Assembly: GCA_021234155.1 (NCBI GenBank)
Contig: JAJEKV010000006.1
Coordinates: forward strand, 8,585,003-8,649,002
Reading direction: 5' to 3'
DNA length: 64,000 nucleotides
Source: Isoetes taiwanensis
Taxonomy: Eukaryota > Streptophyta > Lycopodiopsida > Isoetales > Isoetaceae
The position numbers and the translations under genes were made by a program. Positions within the stretch are counted from its first letter, which is position 1; the number at the start of each line of letters is the position of its first letter. Below, in pieces: positions 1 through 11,147 of this stretch. The notes beneath the pieces were generated by a model, which saw only the letters and a list, made by a program, of their open reading frames with translations, searched no databases and was not told the origin of the DNA.

Positions 1-2415
1 GAAGTGTGGCCACGCCATTATTGCACCGTGATGAAGAGGGCAGAAACGAAACCGCAAATTGCAAAGGTTTACCAATGCAGAGATTCTGTGCTGGCCAAGC
101 TTAAAATATGGTTGACTGCAAAAAGAGGCTTGAAGAGATGCAAAGAAATTGTGCAAATGATTCGCTCCAAGGTTATGCAGCTGTGGAGCCTGAGAAAGAT
201 CCGTGGCTGAGAGAATGAGGGCAATTTATGGTCACAAAAATAGGATGATAGACTATGTGTCGCCGCTGGTGCTTGTCGTAGGCCGCTTCAGAACTGCTTG
301 CAAATGTTGCTGAATAATAAATCGATGGGGCTGTTTAGGAAGATGGTAGCTAGCTGGATCTCATCGAACTGCAAATGATATGGGCCCAAAAGATTGAGAT
401 CTGGATGCAAAGAATTTTGTTTGGTGCTTGTTTGCCAAGGCAAAACCATGCCACTAAGGTAAGACCATGTTCCTGTGGAAAAATGCAGATTATTTGACTG
501 AAACTTTGCTTGTGTTGTGCCATAATATGGCTTATTTGTTCTCCAAGAATAGCCAAATGTGTTGAATCATTGATGAGGAAAGGAAGATCCCTGCAGTCGA
601 TTTGAACAAAAAGGGTGAAGTGCCCCTGTGTTATACCTGCTGTGTGCATAAAGCTCGAAAGCAGAGCATGAAATCAGAGTGTTGAATCACGATAGGCAGC
701 TGCATGTTGCATCAAGACGGTGCCCTTGTTTTGCTGCAGTTCAGATAAAGTTGTGGCAGGCTGTGTGCAGGCCTTAAAACTCCAAGAAGACTTGGATGTG
801 GTCTTGGATATCAATGAGTTGTGACTCACCCAGATGCTGAGCAACTGCAAAGAATAATTGTTTGTCTTCCAAACACTGGATTCCGCAGGGCAGGACTAGG
901 ATGGAACAAGGGAAAAAGTTCTTGAAAGAAATGAAATGGTGCGAATCCTTAGCTCGATTTTTTTTTAGATTATGCAGTGTAATAATGGAGCAAACTGCCG
1001 AAATGAAATGATGGGGCTTTTGCCCCAATCTGCTGCAGAAAGCAAATCTAGCTCCCTGCATGGCACAGAACAAATCCAAGGAATGTTGCCTGAAGAATGT
1101 CCAGAAACCCAATTGAACGAAGTTGCATGTGGTGAATGTCGGCTCGTGGCTCAGCAAGTTTTTTAGATGAAGAATATGCTAGAATAAGAATGCTTGTGCT
1201 CTTCAAAAAAACAGAGCTTCAGCCCACAAGACAGGGCTGCCAAAATACCTGCAGATGAGCCGTTGGGCTGCGTCTTAAGTGCGTTGCTTGCCCAAGCAAG
1301 GTCATGGCCGTCAAATCCAATGCAGATCCGATTTCTTTACGGTGATTAGGTCGTTGATCTTTTGCGAACTTGCGGCTCTTTGGTGGAAAGACATAGAAGG
1401 CAGAAAATCTTGAAAATGGATTGACTGGGTCTGTAGAGACCATTGCATCTATGGAAGGATCAATCAGGAAGAATTCCGAATGATAGTGTTGCCTGTGCTG
1501 ACATATAGCAGAGTATGCAAAAAGACTTCAATGCAGAACTAAGTGGTGAAGCAAACGAGCAATGATTATGGGCTACGGTCTGTGCAAAAACAGAGTCCCA
1601 TTCCACAATAAAATACATCTGCGAAATGGCCGTGATGGTGGGCTTTTACCGCAGCTTAAAAACTTCTGCAAGCTGTTGAGCAGGAAAAATTGCAGAGCCG
1701 TTGAGCCTCTGGGCTGAGAAGAAGATCTGTGCAGAGCCGTTGGGCCTCTGTGCAGAAAATCTGTGCTGGCAGAAAATCAAGGACATTGCAGAAGAACCAT
1801 TCTCTCTTCCAAATGTCGCAGAAGAAATGGGGCTTCTAGGCCTGAATGTATAGACAGAACACAGAAAACACAGGATAACAAAAAATAATGTGTCGATGCG
1901 GAACCCACAGAAATGGAACAAATATATGCTTCTGGCTTGAATGTTTACACAGAACAGAGTATGGATAGCAAAAATTAAGACCCAATGTGACAAATAAGAA
2001 CGTATTGTGCCGCAAATCATTTCTGCCCCTTTCTGAAACATGGGCAGATATTAGAGATGACGATGGAAGAAAGTGTCGATGTAGAACAATCTTTTTTGCT
2101 TGAAAACTTTTGGAGATGCTTGAAAAGAAAACAAAGTATGATCATGAGCGAAAGAGACCCCGGCATGAGGCGCCAGTGTTGATGTTTGGGGTTCTTGGCA
2201 TCACCTTGCAGCAGCAGTCCATGACTGCCGGATGCCACAAGGCTGCCACAAATGCTCATCGATCAACAAAAGAAGATGGGAAGAAACTCCAAGAACAAGA
2301 ACAAAAGAAAGAATGAACAAAACAGAATCATATTGATGCTCCAAAAGGAGGTGCTCCAAAACGTGAGCAAAAACCTAAACAATGAGAGGAAATGCTCTCT
2401 CTAAATAGTAGAGCA
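1..2415. other. Unassigned region, no recognisable gene
   Basis: I find no domain, splice-supported gene or element boundary here. Short open frames occur on both strands, the longest being 131 codons on the minus strand at 1646-2041, but none has a recognisable motif. A local imperfect repeat around 1690-1770 carries the phrase GCAGAGCCGTTG twice, each copy followed by a related GGCCTCTGTGCAGAA-like sequence. The stretch could be old retrotransposon interior, but that is a guess from its position beside an LTR. Confidence 0.3.
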
Positions 2416-2431
2416 AAACCCTAACCCTAAA
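2416..2431. repeat. Interstitial telomere-like motif
   Basis: Two CCCTAA units in tandem read AAACCCTAACCCTAAA. This matches the plant telomere repeat (CCCTAAA)n in part, and also the telo-box AAACCCTAA found in many plant promoters. Two units are too few to claim a telomeric relic; chance or a promoter element are equally possible. Confidence 0.4.
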
Positions 2432-2451
2432 TGATATCTCACCCTCCACAG

Positions 2452-2606
2452 ATCTAGGCTAAATCTGGGCCATAGATTGTGGGGTCCAATATGACAAATA
2501 CATGTGGCCTATGCCACCTACCACATATGTGGGCTAAATCTGGGCCCTAGATCAAGTGGTCCAATGTGATAAATACATGTGGCCTATGCCACTCATACAT
2601 ATGTTT
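2452..2606. repeat. Two-unit tandem repeat at the left LTR edge
   Basis: Two diverged units of roughly 75-80 bp share the blocks GGCTAAATCTGGGCC and AAATACATGTGGCCTATGCC. They lie just outside the point where similarity between the two long LTR copies of the window stops (near 2622). They may belong to a different insertion that replaced the end of the left LTR. Confidence 0.6.
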
Positions 2607-2621
2607 AGCCCAAAGGGCTAA

Positions 2622-3564
2622 CATCCTTCTTAGCCAGTCTGGCCCCTTCACCCACAACCTGGTGTGGTTCTTGTACACAGGCCGAATCTATAGTGTGCTA
2701 GAGAGGCTAATCTAGGAGCATCTACTACCAAGCTTTAGGTCTCTACCCCCCTTCCCTACAAGGAGTTCATAGAGATACATCATCCACATACATCACAGAA
2801 GAACTAAAGAACTATATCTAATCTATATCATAGAGTTAGGTTCTTTAGTTAGAGTCTGGTATCTAGAGATCTAGAGAGCTGCTATGGGCAATTTAATAGG
2901 CTAAACCCTCGATTCTATGTCTAGAAGATGGTTTAGGCTATTAAATTAACTAAATACCCCGATCCTTGGGTTGCTCCTCCTGACTGAGGCCGACCATCCC
3001 TTTGAACCGCTTTCGAATCAAGGGAAACTAATGGTGCCATTCTCTCGGGGCAGAAGTGCGGGAGGCGCTTTTGACTCTGGAGCAGCCCAAAGCAGAGCTC
3101 TAAAACCCTAGGAACGAAAATGGGCAAGTTAGGGTTCTCCTACTTAAATAGGCAAGGGGTTAGGCTAGGGTTTCCAATTATCCCCTTTAGGCATGTGGGA
3201 TAATTGGAAATGGGCCCACTTGCCTTTAATAGCTAGGTGGCCAAATGTGCCCACATGGAAATGTGTGCACCCAAATGTGCCCACATGGAAATGTGTGCAC
3301 CTAAATGGGCCCACATGGAAATGTGTGCACCTAAATGTGCCCACATGGTAATGTGTGCACCTAAATGTGCCCACATGGAAATGTGTGCACCTTAATAAAT
3401 GTGCATGTGCACATTAATAAGAAATGCACATACCTAGCAAGTTTCCCCCTAGGGGCTACTAGCCTGGCTACACGTCGGCGTACACGTTAGTCGGGGTGGC
3501 GTGTACGCGTGACGAGGAAGTACAGTATACGTCCTGGGACCGTATACTGTGCTGGAACGTCACA
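2622..3564 (-). repeat. 3' LTR (truncated) of the minus-strand retrotransposon
   Basis: It matches 11928-12872 nearly throughout, including a five-unit 30-bp tandem repeat, and ends at 3564 in GGAACGTCACA (read on the minus strand as a TGTGACGT start). The last 100 bp differ clearly between the two LTRs around the GTATACTGT/CATATCACG segment, so the copies have diverged or recombined. About 780 bp present in the right LTR (11148-11927) is missing here and replaced by unrelated sequence. Confidence 0.85.
3241..3390. repeat. 30-bp tandem repeat, five units, in the left LTR
   Basis: Five units of 30 bp, each containing CCCACATGGAAATGTGTGCA with one or two changes. Because 30 is divisible by three, the minus strand reads a repeated decapeptide-like pattern (GTFRCTHFHV), but I consider that open frame incidental. 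The same array is kept in the right LTR at 12543-12692. Confidence 0.95.
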
Positions 3565-3580
3565 TTCTCCCCACCTTGAA
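3565..3580 (-). promoter_or_regulatory. Polypurine tract for plus-strand priming
   Basis: On the minus strand this reads TTCAAGGTGGGGAGAA directly before the 3' LTR start TGTGACGT, as expected for a polypurine tract. A near-identical second tract (TTCCAAGGTGGGGAGA on the minus strand) lies about 40 bp further inside at 3606-3621, so the tract is duplicated. Confidence 0.75.
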
Positions 3581-6260
3581 ATGATGTTGTCCGCAGCATC
3601 GTGGGTCTCCCCACCTTGGAATCTTCCTAACCTGCAATCACGATATACTACTATAATACTTACACATTTATTACGATTACCTTAAGGTAATATTTTTAAA
3701 TCATTATTACGCCATTACATTATCAAATAACTTGTCAATTCGTAACTTCTATTAAAACAAGATACTTATTAGTTCCCGTTATCATAACATTTAGTTTATC
3801 ACAATTTAACACTTTCATATACCATTATTATTTAAGGTACTCTTCATTCCTTGCAACACATTCCAACCAAATTTGTGTTGCAAGTCTTCGCACCTTAAAA
3901 TCCTGCATTAATTTTACAATATCTATAATTACATACTTACTATCTTAATTATTAGAATTACTCTAAGGTAATGTTTAAGACATTACTGTACTATTTCATT
4001 ATCCAATTAACTTATCACTTCCTAACTTAATCCACGCAAGGTAATTATTAACCTTACTTAATACAACATTTAAGTTTATCAAAGTTTATCAATTTCATAC
4101 AAAATTTACACTTCTAAGGTACTCTTCATTCCTTGCAACACATCATAACAAAATTTATGTTGCAAGTCTTCGTAGCTCGACCTCCTTGCCCTCCCGGAGC
4201 TCTATTGGCTGTGGTCGACACTACATTGGTACCATTTTTAATTATTAATAAAATTTTGGTTATATGGTGACCACCCCACCTATCTACATGAATGCATGGC
4301 TAATCTCCCAGCGTAGGAAGAGGATGCTTCTTCCATCGTGGCCGTGGAGACAACACCCTATAATGCCTATATGCCGCTCATGCCTACACCCTAGTTGCCA
4401 GTGGAGGATAGGGTCCTTCATATATGGGGCGTGAAGGACGATTCCTCCTATCAAAGCATATATGGGGCTAGAGGTGCTTTTCCTATCAATGCATTCTGAA
4501 TGACCTCCTTTCTCGGCGTCGTCTACTTAGTGGAGCAGTAGACTTTCTAATCTACCTTCCACTCATCCAAGCGGAAACGCGGTCATGCCTACCTTGACAT
4601 TACACCACGTCCTAGAGATCACCGTAGTGGTCCCATCATCAGTAAATACGCATGCAACCCATATCTGGCATAGGTTGCATGCATAGATTAATCTTAACTA
4701 CACATGAAACTAATCTAAACACAAATCGACATGCCTGAGCCGATTTTTGCTGGCTCCTTTAATGCATGTGATTAACATAATTACCCTAAGGTAATATTTA
4801 TGAATTAACATTATCATAGTATCGGATACATTACTTCCGATAGTACAATTATATTTACTCTAAGCTTTGCAATATTTAACGACTTTTAGATCGCGATTAT
4901 TTAAACAATAACCCTGATTTAGACCTATTGTATCATAGACAAGGTTTTAATTATCATACACAAGAATTAGATGTGCTTTTTATTCTCTTCCTTGGGTCCT
5001 GCATTACCCTTGGAAGTATATCCCTAAGATGCACTTAAGTATATCCGAATTCTATTTTCTATTTATATTTATAAGGACCCCGAGTACATATAGCTATCCT
5101 TGGAAGGAATTGCATACGTGCGAAGGATTAATTAACATGCTACCTCACATTACCGTTGTTATTTAACTTATTTCCCTATGATACATATACATACAGCAAA
5201 TTCTATGCAGTTATTAGGATCTATATTTAACTTATCTATAAGACACATTCAAGCTTATAATGCATGCGCACACTTTACCTGAGGCTAGAACGCATCCACC
5301 CATTGAGCCGGCGTCGAGTAATTTGGAGATGACTTGGTCGTTGCATTGCTCCCATACTTTTGCTCCACTTCATTGGTGTAGTTAGCTACCACGTCGGTCT
5401 CGCACGTTGAAGGCCTCCTGAGCACTAAGGTATCTATCTATCTTACGCTCTATTCGCTTCGGCCATTGCCGGAGTGAACTCTATTCTATGGGTCGGTCAT
5501 TTCGATGCAAGTACGTTCAATCATAAGATTGAGCCCTCCCACTTTCTTCGAAAAGAAAGTGGTCCTGCACCCCTTCAATGACGTTGTACACAACGTCATA
5601 TCTATTCTCTCCCCTTAAGAGGTTATACGCTTCTTACTTAGCGCATTAATTTACTATCCTTAGCTGACATATATAACCATCTAAGATGGATGCACATATT
5701 ATGTTATCATTTATTTCAATATAGTTATGGGTTACCTACTTAGCTAGAACGATTCTAAACCACAAGGTTTTGTCATCATGACAATTGCTTTTGTCCCACA
5801 AGACTATTTGATTACTATAATTCTTATTTTAGATGTACCTTACATGTATTATTCTTTTATTATTCTAGAGATTCCCCCTTTCTTAGTTATTTAAACTCTT
5901 GGAATATTCCTACCAATCGAATTGATGTCATCGTAACAAGTTGGCCGGACTTGTTAGATTACTTCTTTTCTTTCGGTTGGATTATTCTTTTGGAGGTACT
6001 AGATTTATACATGGTCAACAATTATCCTAGTAATGAATCCTTCTTAGCGAGGAGATCAATCTCACCAAGTGGTTTCAATACGTTGGATGTCTGTTAACAA
6101 GCGTGTATAATTTTAGTCACTCCTATGCATTTCCTTCCCAATCCTTGACGCTTAGCTCAATATTGGGGCAATCCTTTCAACGAGAATATCTGGAAATGCC
6201 TTCCAATCCCAATATGGATGTTACCGTCCATACATTTAACCTACTAGGCCCCATGGCCTT
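3581..6260. other. AT-rich non-coding interior of the retrotransposon
   Basis: This stretch of about 2.7 kb has almost no open frames on either strand. It holds recurring short blocks such as CTAAGGTAATATTTA-like sequences (near 3680, 3960 and 4790) and two similar hairpins at 3850-3884 and 4132-4166. It lies between the 3' LTR and the Gag-like remnants, where pol would be expected in a complete element. Confidence 0.6.
3850..4166. repeat. Duplicated hairpin CTTGCAACACA...TGTTGCAAG
   Basis: At 3850-3884 the arms CTTGCAACACA and TGTGTTGCAAG pair perfectly around a 13-base loop. The same hairpin with a shorter stem occurs at 4132-4166. Both copies are preceded by AAGGTACTCTTCATTC and followed by TCTTCG, so a block of about 50 bp was duplicated roughly 280 bp apart. 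Confidence 0.8.
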
Positions 6261-9200
6261 AGATGCTTGAGCTTGCTAGAAGCTCATCCACTCGTTGCCT
6301 GCTTGAAATAGCAAGGTAACGTTCTTCCGAGTCGCTCGATACTTCAGTCTCCTTGACGGTGGCTCCTCTTTGATGTAGAGGTTGACTTTGATGGCGTAGT
6401 TGATCACTTGAAATCTTCCATGCCGCTTTTCAAAAGCCTGAAGGTGGCGCCGTTGAAAAAGATCTTTCATCTTGAACTCTTTATCTTGGCAGCTAAAGGG
6501 CGACTCTGTATCCGATATTGTTTCTTCGACTCCATCGATGTCTCATACGTCAAGTCCTCTTGTCGCTATCGTGTTGCCCGAAGAGTGTTGACGATGTTGA
6601 TTGCTTCACCCCTGCAACTTGCTTGACATCTCTTCCTTTGATCTGTTACGCTATGGGAGGGAAGGAATAACAAGGGAACTATATATGCAAAGCATATAAC
6701 TTACATAATTACAATTACTGCTAGAGATATTAGGTCCCCCTTGTGCCTCCCTTCGAGTTGCACACCTACTCCTTGGCAATGTCATCGGTGTTCCTCCGGT
6801 GCAATGGTGTTGATGATCTATATTCTCCTATTTGTACGTCAGCTCGTACTCCGGGGTGACTTGTTGATATACTTGGGCCCTCCAATGTTTGTCGGCTATG
6901 GCACAACACACTTTGCATCACATTATAACGAAAGGTGTGCTGGTCTTTGATGCTTCGACATTTCAGTCTGCTTCCTAATCCTGTTCTCGGGCGGTAATTG
7001 TTCCCCCCTTCATGATACTTGAAGCTATTTGGAGGCGTCTCTTGAGGCTGTGCGCGCTTCCTTTGGCTATACTCCTCTGGAGTTGTTCTCTTCTGCAGTT
7101 GTTCTTTGAATCGTCCATCCTTGGTTCACCAAGTTGCATGCAAGTCCGCGTGCAAGTCATCGGCTCGCCTCGCCTCACCTAGTTGCTTCTCCATCGAGCT
7201 TCCAATCTTCCTTGTTTGATCCCCTCGATCACATGGCTTGGACGTTGTCACGTTCCACAGTGCTATGCCGTCTTCTTGTCTTGAGGTACCCTCCAGTGGT
7301 TTTGATTGTGCTCGTCAGTTTGGATCTTCCTGTTGCCTCTAGGGAGTTCGTGGAAGAAGTCGGTTGCTAGCACTTCTCCAGCTTTCAGTCCCTGATCTTT
7401 GTCCCTCTATGCATGTCGGTCTCTCTGGCAAGTAAAGCATCATGGCTCTCCTCCCTGCTGGCTATGTTGTCGGGGTGATGGATCCTTATATCTGCGCAGC
7501 TTGACCCTTGAGTTGAAGAAGTACTTGGCTTAGATATACTCTTGTCGTCGAATAGCCTGGCTATTATCTTGAACTCTCTTTTTGCCGAAGGTGCTTCAGT
7601 TGCTATCCTTGTCGTTAAGGTGTCGACTGCTTCTACCTTGGGCGTTTGATGTCCCACATGTCGGAGATACGATCGGCTTCCTTTTTTTCTAATTACTGGT
7701 AGGAGTACCCGGCGAAGCCATCACCTAGTTGTTGAAGGCATATCTCCTCGTCGCAGTGCCTTTCGTAAGTGCCTCTCCATCTAATACACGTGTCCTAACG
7801 CATCACCCTATATTACCACAAGGTGGAATTATGGTCGTCGAGATGTTGCCTTCTTAGTTGGCTCGTTGATGTCGGGTCGTTCCTCCTTCTATTGTTGAGG
7901 CCAGTCGTGTCATAAGTTCATCAAGTGTTGCTGCTGCCACAAGAGGTAGTGTTGCGTCCTGACGATGTCCTGGTGCAGCGCTGACGATCTTGACATGACT
8001 GGTGTTGTCTTATTCTGACATTGGGTGGCCGAGCGGTCTTCTACTTGAGGTTACTTCCGGAAGTGTTTGGAGTCGAAGGTTTGCTTGGGCTCTGGTCGTT
8101 TCTCCCTCGTACTTGCTCTTCCATTTTGATCTTGGGCTATAGTTGTGCTTCCTCGCTTCCTCATTTGGTAGTCGAAGTGAAGAAGCTTCCGGATCTAAGC
8201 ACTCTAAACTCATGTTTCCCCACTATATCTGTGAATGCCCGAGGTATACAATAGACATATGCGCATTTACATTGGGATTTTAATTCATCCACTTTTTCAA
8301 AACAATTACGAAGATCTACTTAAATGTTTATACTCCTTTAGGGTTTCCCCTCCTCCTAAAGCGTTTGATTCTTCGGTTTTGCTGCATTTTCTTTGTTCTG
8401 GTTGACTCCGAGATTTGTTGAGCTTCATGTCTGATCCGAGCTCGTCACCTCAAGTTGCGAAGAGTGTTCGTCGATGTGATCCCTTGAAAAAGATGCTCCT
8501 CCTTGTTGTGTATGTTCGTCGTGAGGAATGCGGTGACCGCTCACGTCCCTACATGCGGTGTGTCGTTGCAAGATTGCTGATGTGCGGTGCCATTGATCGA
8601 GCTTGAGTAGGATCACCTAGCTGTTGCAGTTGGGCATTCTTGAATGTCTTCGAAGCTCTGAGATCATGGTCGGTAGGCAGGCATTGTCATTCCACCGCAG
8701 GTTGAATTTCTGAGTGCGACTCCTGTTACTTGGGCTTTGCTTCATTCCGAGGTGCCTCTCCTGTGCCTGGAAGTGTGGTCATCTCCATTGCCCTATCATA
8801 GCTCCTTCTGGTCGCCTTTGCGTGATTTGTACCTGCTGGCTAGGTTGTCTCCTCCGTCCTTTGGGTCCTATCCATTCGAGTCTCGCACTCCTTGGCTGAC
8901 GTAGTAAGGTCGTCCTTCCTTTGGTTCTAGGTGTTTCTGGGTCCAAAATTCTTGTTTGAGCAGAATATTCTCCTCCTTGATCTTGCCCCTAATGCTGATA
9001 TAGGCCTTCAAGTTGGAGATGTTCCTTCCCTGATATGCGTCTCCTCCCCTCGTGGTCTCCTACTTTTTGGAACCGATGAAAGTTCTCCTGCTGGTGCAAG
9101 GGAGCTGGAAGCTCGTCTCGGTCATCCTTAGGTGCTTCGTGGTTGTCTAGCTTGGTTGCTCCTTTTGCTGACGTTTCATGACATTCGCTTGAGCTGCTGG

Positions 9201-10035
9201 GCTGCAAGGTCGTGGTGATCTTCCCTCCGGTTTCTATACGCTCCTGTGTCGCCATGACTTCTCTCCTCGGCAGAAGATTATGCCCTCTGGCCCTAGCTCA
9301 TGATGCTAACGCGGCATCGATGTCTAACATCTTCCTGCACCTGTATTTTGCTGCCTTGCGTTCTTCCATTTGAAACTCATGTGCGTCGAGTTGGTGAAGG
9401 CGTTGAGATCCTCTTTCTGATGTGAGCTCGTGGATGTGGTAGCCGAGAGGTTGACATCTAGAAAAATTCTTGATGCTGTTGGTTACCAAATTTTCTTCCC
9501 ATTTGCTGAAGATTGATGATAGGCCGGTGGTGTCCTGTTCTACTCGTTTGTCGATTGAGGTGTTTGTCGTTGTGCTTCCCTCTCTTGGGTCTGCCTTTTC
9601 GGTCTCCTCTCCTTATCTGTCTGTACATCGGCTGGGACTTCGATGTCTTCAAGAAGTTGCGCCTCTAGTTCTTCTGCGGCTCTGGCCCTGTACTTCGAAA
9701 GCAACGCTCGTATGTTCTAGAGTCTAAGGGTCTACTTGAAGGGCTCTCCTACAACATTTTGGGCTCTATAAGCAAGCAAGATGGCTCGAGCAGCATTACT
9801 GGAGACATATCTATAATCTCCAAATCTATGGACATTAGGACGTGTGGTATGGCATGAAATGAGGGTTGTTTTGCAAAACCTCCATGATGTTTGAGGCATA
9901 CTCTAAGGTCCTAGCAAAGTTGGTTTGGGGGAGTCCGATCTCTACACATGGAGTGACTTGGGCAGCTCTAGACTCTAGCTCCTTTCTAGGTATCCTGGCA
10001 ATAGGGAGTGTCAATGTGGCGGCTATATAAGTCAA
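6261..10035 (-). pseudogene. Broken Gag-like coding remnants of the retrotransposon
   Basis: On the minus strand a series of short open frames (for example 9835-10035, 9298-9489, 8989-9255, 7385-7657, 6975-7178, 6276-6470) reads as hydrophilic peptide rich in Gln, Arg, Lys, Glu and Ser with frequent stops and frame changes. The composition and the position after the primer site fit a decayed gag-like reading frame. No zinc knuckle, protease DTG/DSG, reverse-transcriptase YxDD or integrase HHCC/DDE motif is visible. The assignment to gag is inference from place and composition only. Confidence 0.4.
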
Positions 10036-10442
10036 ACTCTATTAGAAGGACACAGAATTAGGTCAAGGATTATGCCTTTGGCATGAGCAGAGGTGATGTA
10101 CAAACAGTTGAGCTTGGGTTGCTATGCTGAGGTCTAGATGACTATAACAACGGGGTGTTCTTGAATACATCTATCTAGGAGTAAGACATCAGCTTCGAGC
10201 CGAGAGCAATACTTGCGGGCTACTAATGGGGTATGCTTCTATTTACAAACAAACCACATTTTGGAAAAACAATTCAAGGGTTTGAGCAATTTTGGTCATT
10301 TTGAGCTGGGGTTTGACATTTCTAGCCTAATTTGAGGTCATAAATGGATTCTAGGCTGTCTAACGGTCCTATTGCAACAAATTTCAGGCGATTTGGAGCT
10401 CTGTAGCTCAAGTTATGGAGGTTCAAAGTTTGGAGGTCTCAC

Positions 10443-11009
10443 ACATTGCGCCCAGACCAATAATGAACTTTTCATTTTCTGTCCTGGCGCGACGTGTGAG
10501 ACATTGGCTCTAAATGGGTTAAACTTGTCCAATTTAGGTGATATAAGGGTCTAATTCTACTGAACTCATCGAGTTAGGCAGAATTGACCCCTTATTTGGT
10601 CGATTTGGAGCAGTTTCGGGCACTTTTGGGGCATGGTCTCACAGCATGGTCTCACACGTTGCACCCAGACCGATAATGAACTTTTCATTTTCTGTCCTGG
10701 CGCGACGTGTGAGACATCCTCTCAAATTGGCCTAGGATGTCTGTTTTGACTAAAACAAAAGCTAAAACTTACTAACTCGACTTAATTAAGTGACTTTATA
10801 CACTTATAATTTACTCTAAAACACTTTGTATTAAACAAAATTTTATCATTTACGAAATTAATAATGCTCAGCTTTGATGTAGCTGGCAACCTGCTACGAC
10901 GTGTGAGACCATCCGATTTGGCTCACTAATTTTTGTCTTTTTATGTTGTCATCGACGTGTGAGACCATCCTATTTGGCTCACTAATTTCTGTCTTTTTAT
11001 GTTGTCATT
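10443..11009. repeat. Duplicated blocks in the retrotransposon leader
   Basis: A block of about 63 bp containing TTTTCATTTTCTGTCCTGGC and ending GACGTGTGAGACAT occurs at 10443-10505 and again at 10655-10717. A second, 56-bp block starting GACGTGTGAGACCATCC is in direct tandem at 10898-10953 and 10954-11009. The GACGTGTGAGAC motif is common to all four. This region is the leader just downstream of the primer site on the element's own strand. Confidence 0.85.
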
Positions 11010-11134
11010 CACTTAACTTGCATATACTACAAAAATGAGAAAAAATTTTCCCACTTTTCGAGGTTTGAGGATCCTATCAAGTTAGTACTAATGGGAGCAT
11101 GGCCAGTGCTTTGCTCTTGGTCTCCAAGAACATT

Positions 11135-11146
11135 GCTCTGATACCA
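11135..11146 (-). promoter_or_regulatory. Primer-binding site for initiator tRNA-Met
   Basis: The plus strand reads GCTCTGATACCA, so the minus strand reads TGGTATCAGAGC, the standard plant retrotransposon primer site complementary to the 3' end of initiator tRNA-Met. It is separated by one base from the LTR end at 11148. Confidence 0.92.
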
Positions 11147-11147
11147 C

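Noticed and set aside
2416..2431. Telomere relic
   Set aside because: Only two CCCTAA units; too short to tell from a telo-box or chance.
3165..3374. A 69-codon open frame with a GTFRCTHFHV repeat, kept in both LTRs
   Set aside because: It is the reading of a 30-bp tandem repeat whose length is divisible by three. Both copies are from the same element, so conservation does not show selection for protein.
7134..9727. Plus-strand frames of 60-90 codons across the retrotransposon interior
   Set aside because: The element is on the minus strand by primer site and polypurine tract. The plus frames are Leu/Ser/Cys-rich shadows of the polar minus-strand remnants.
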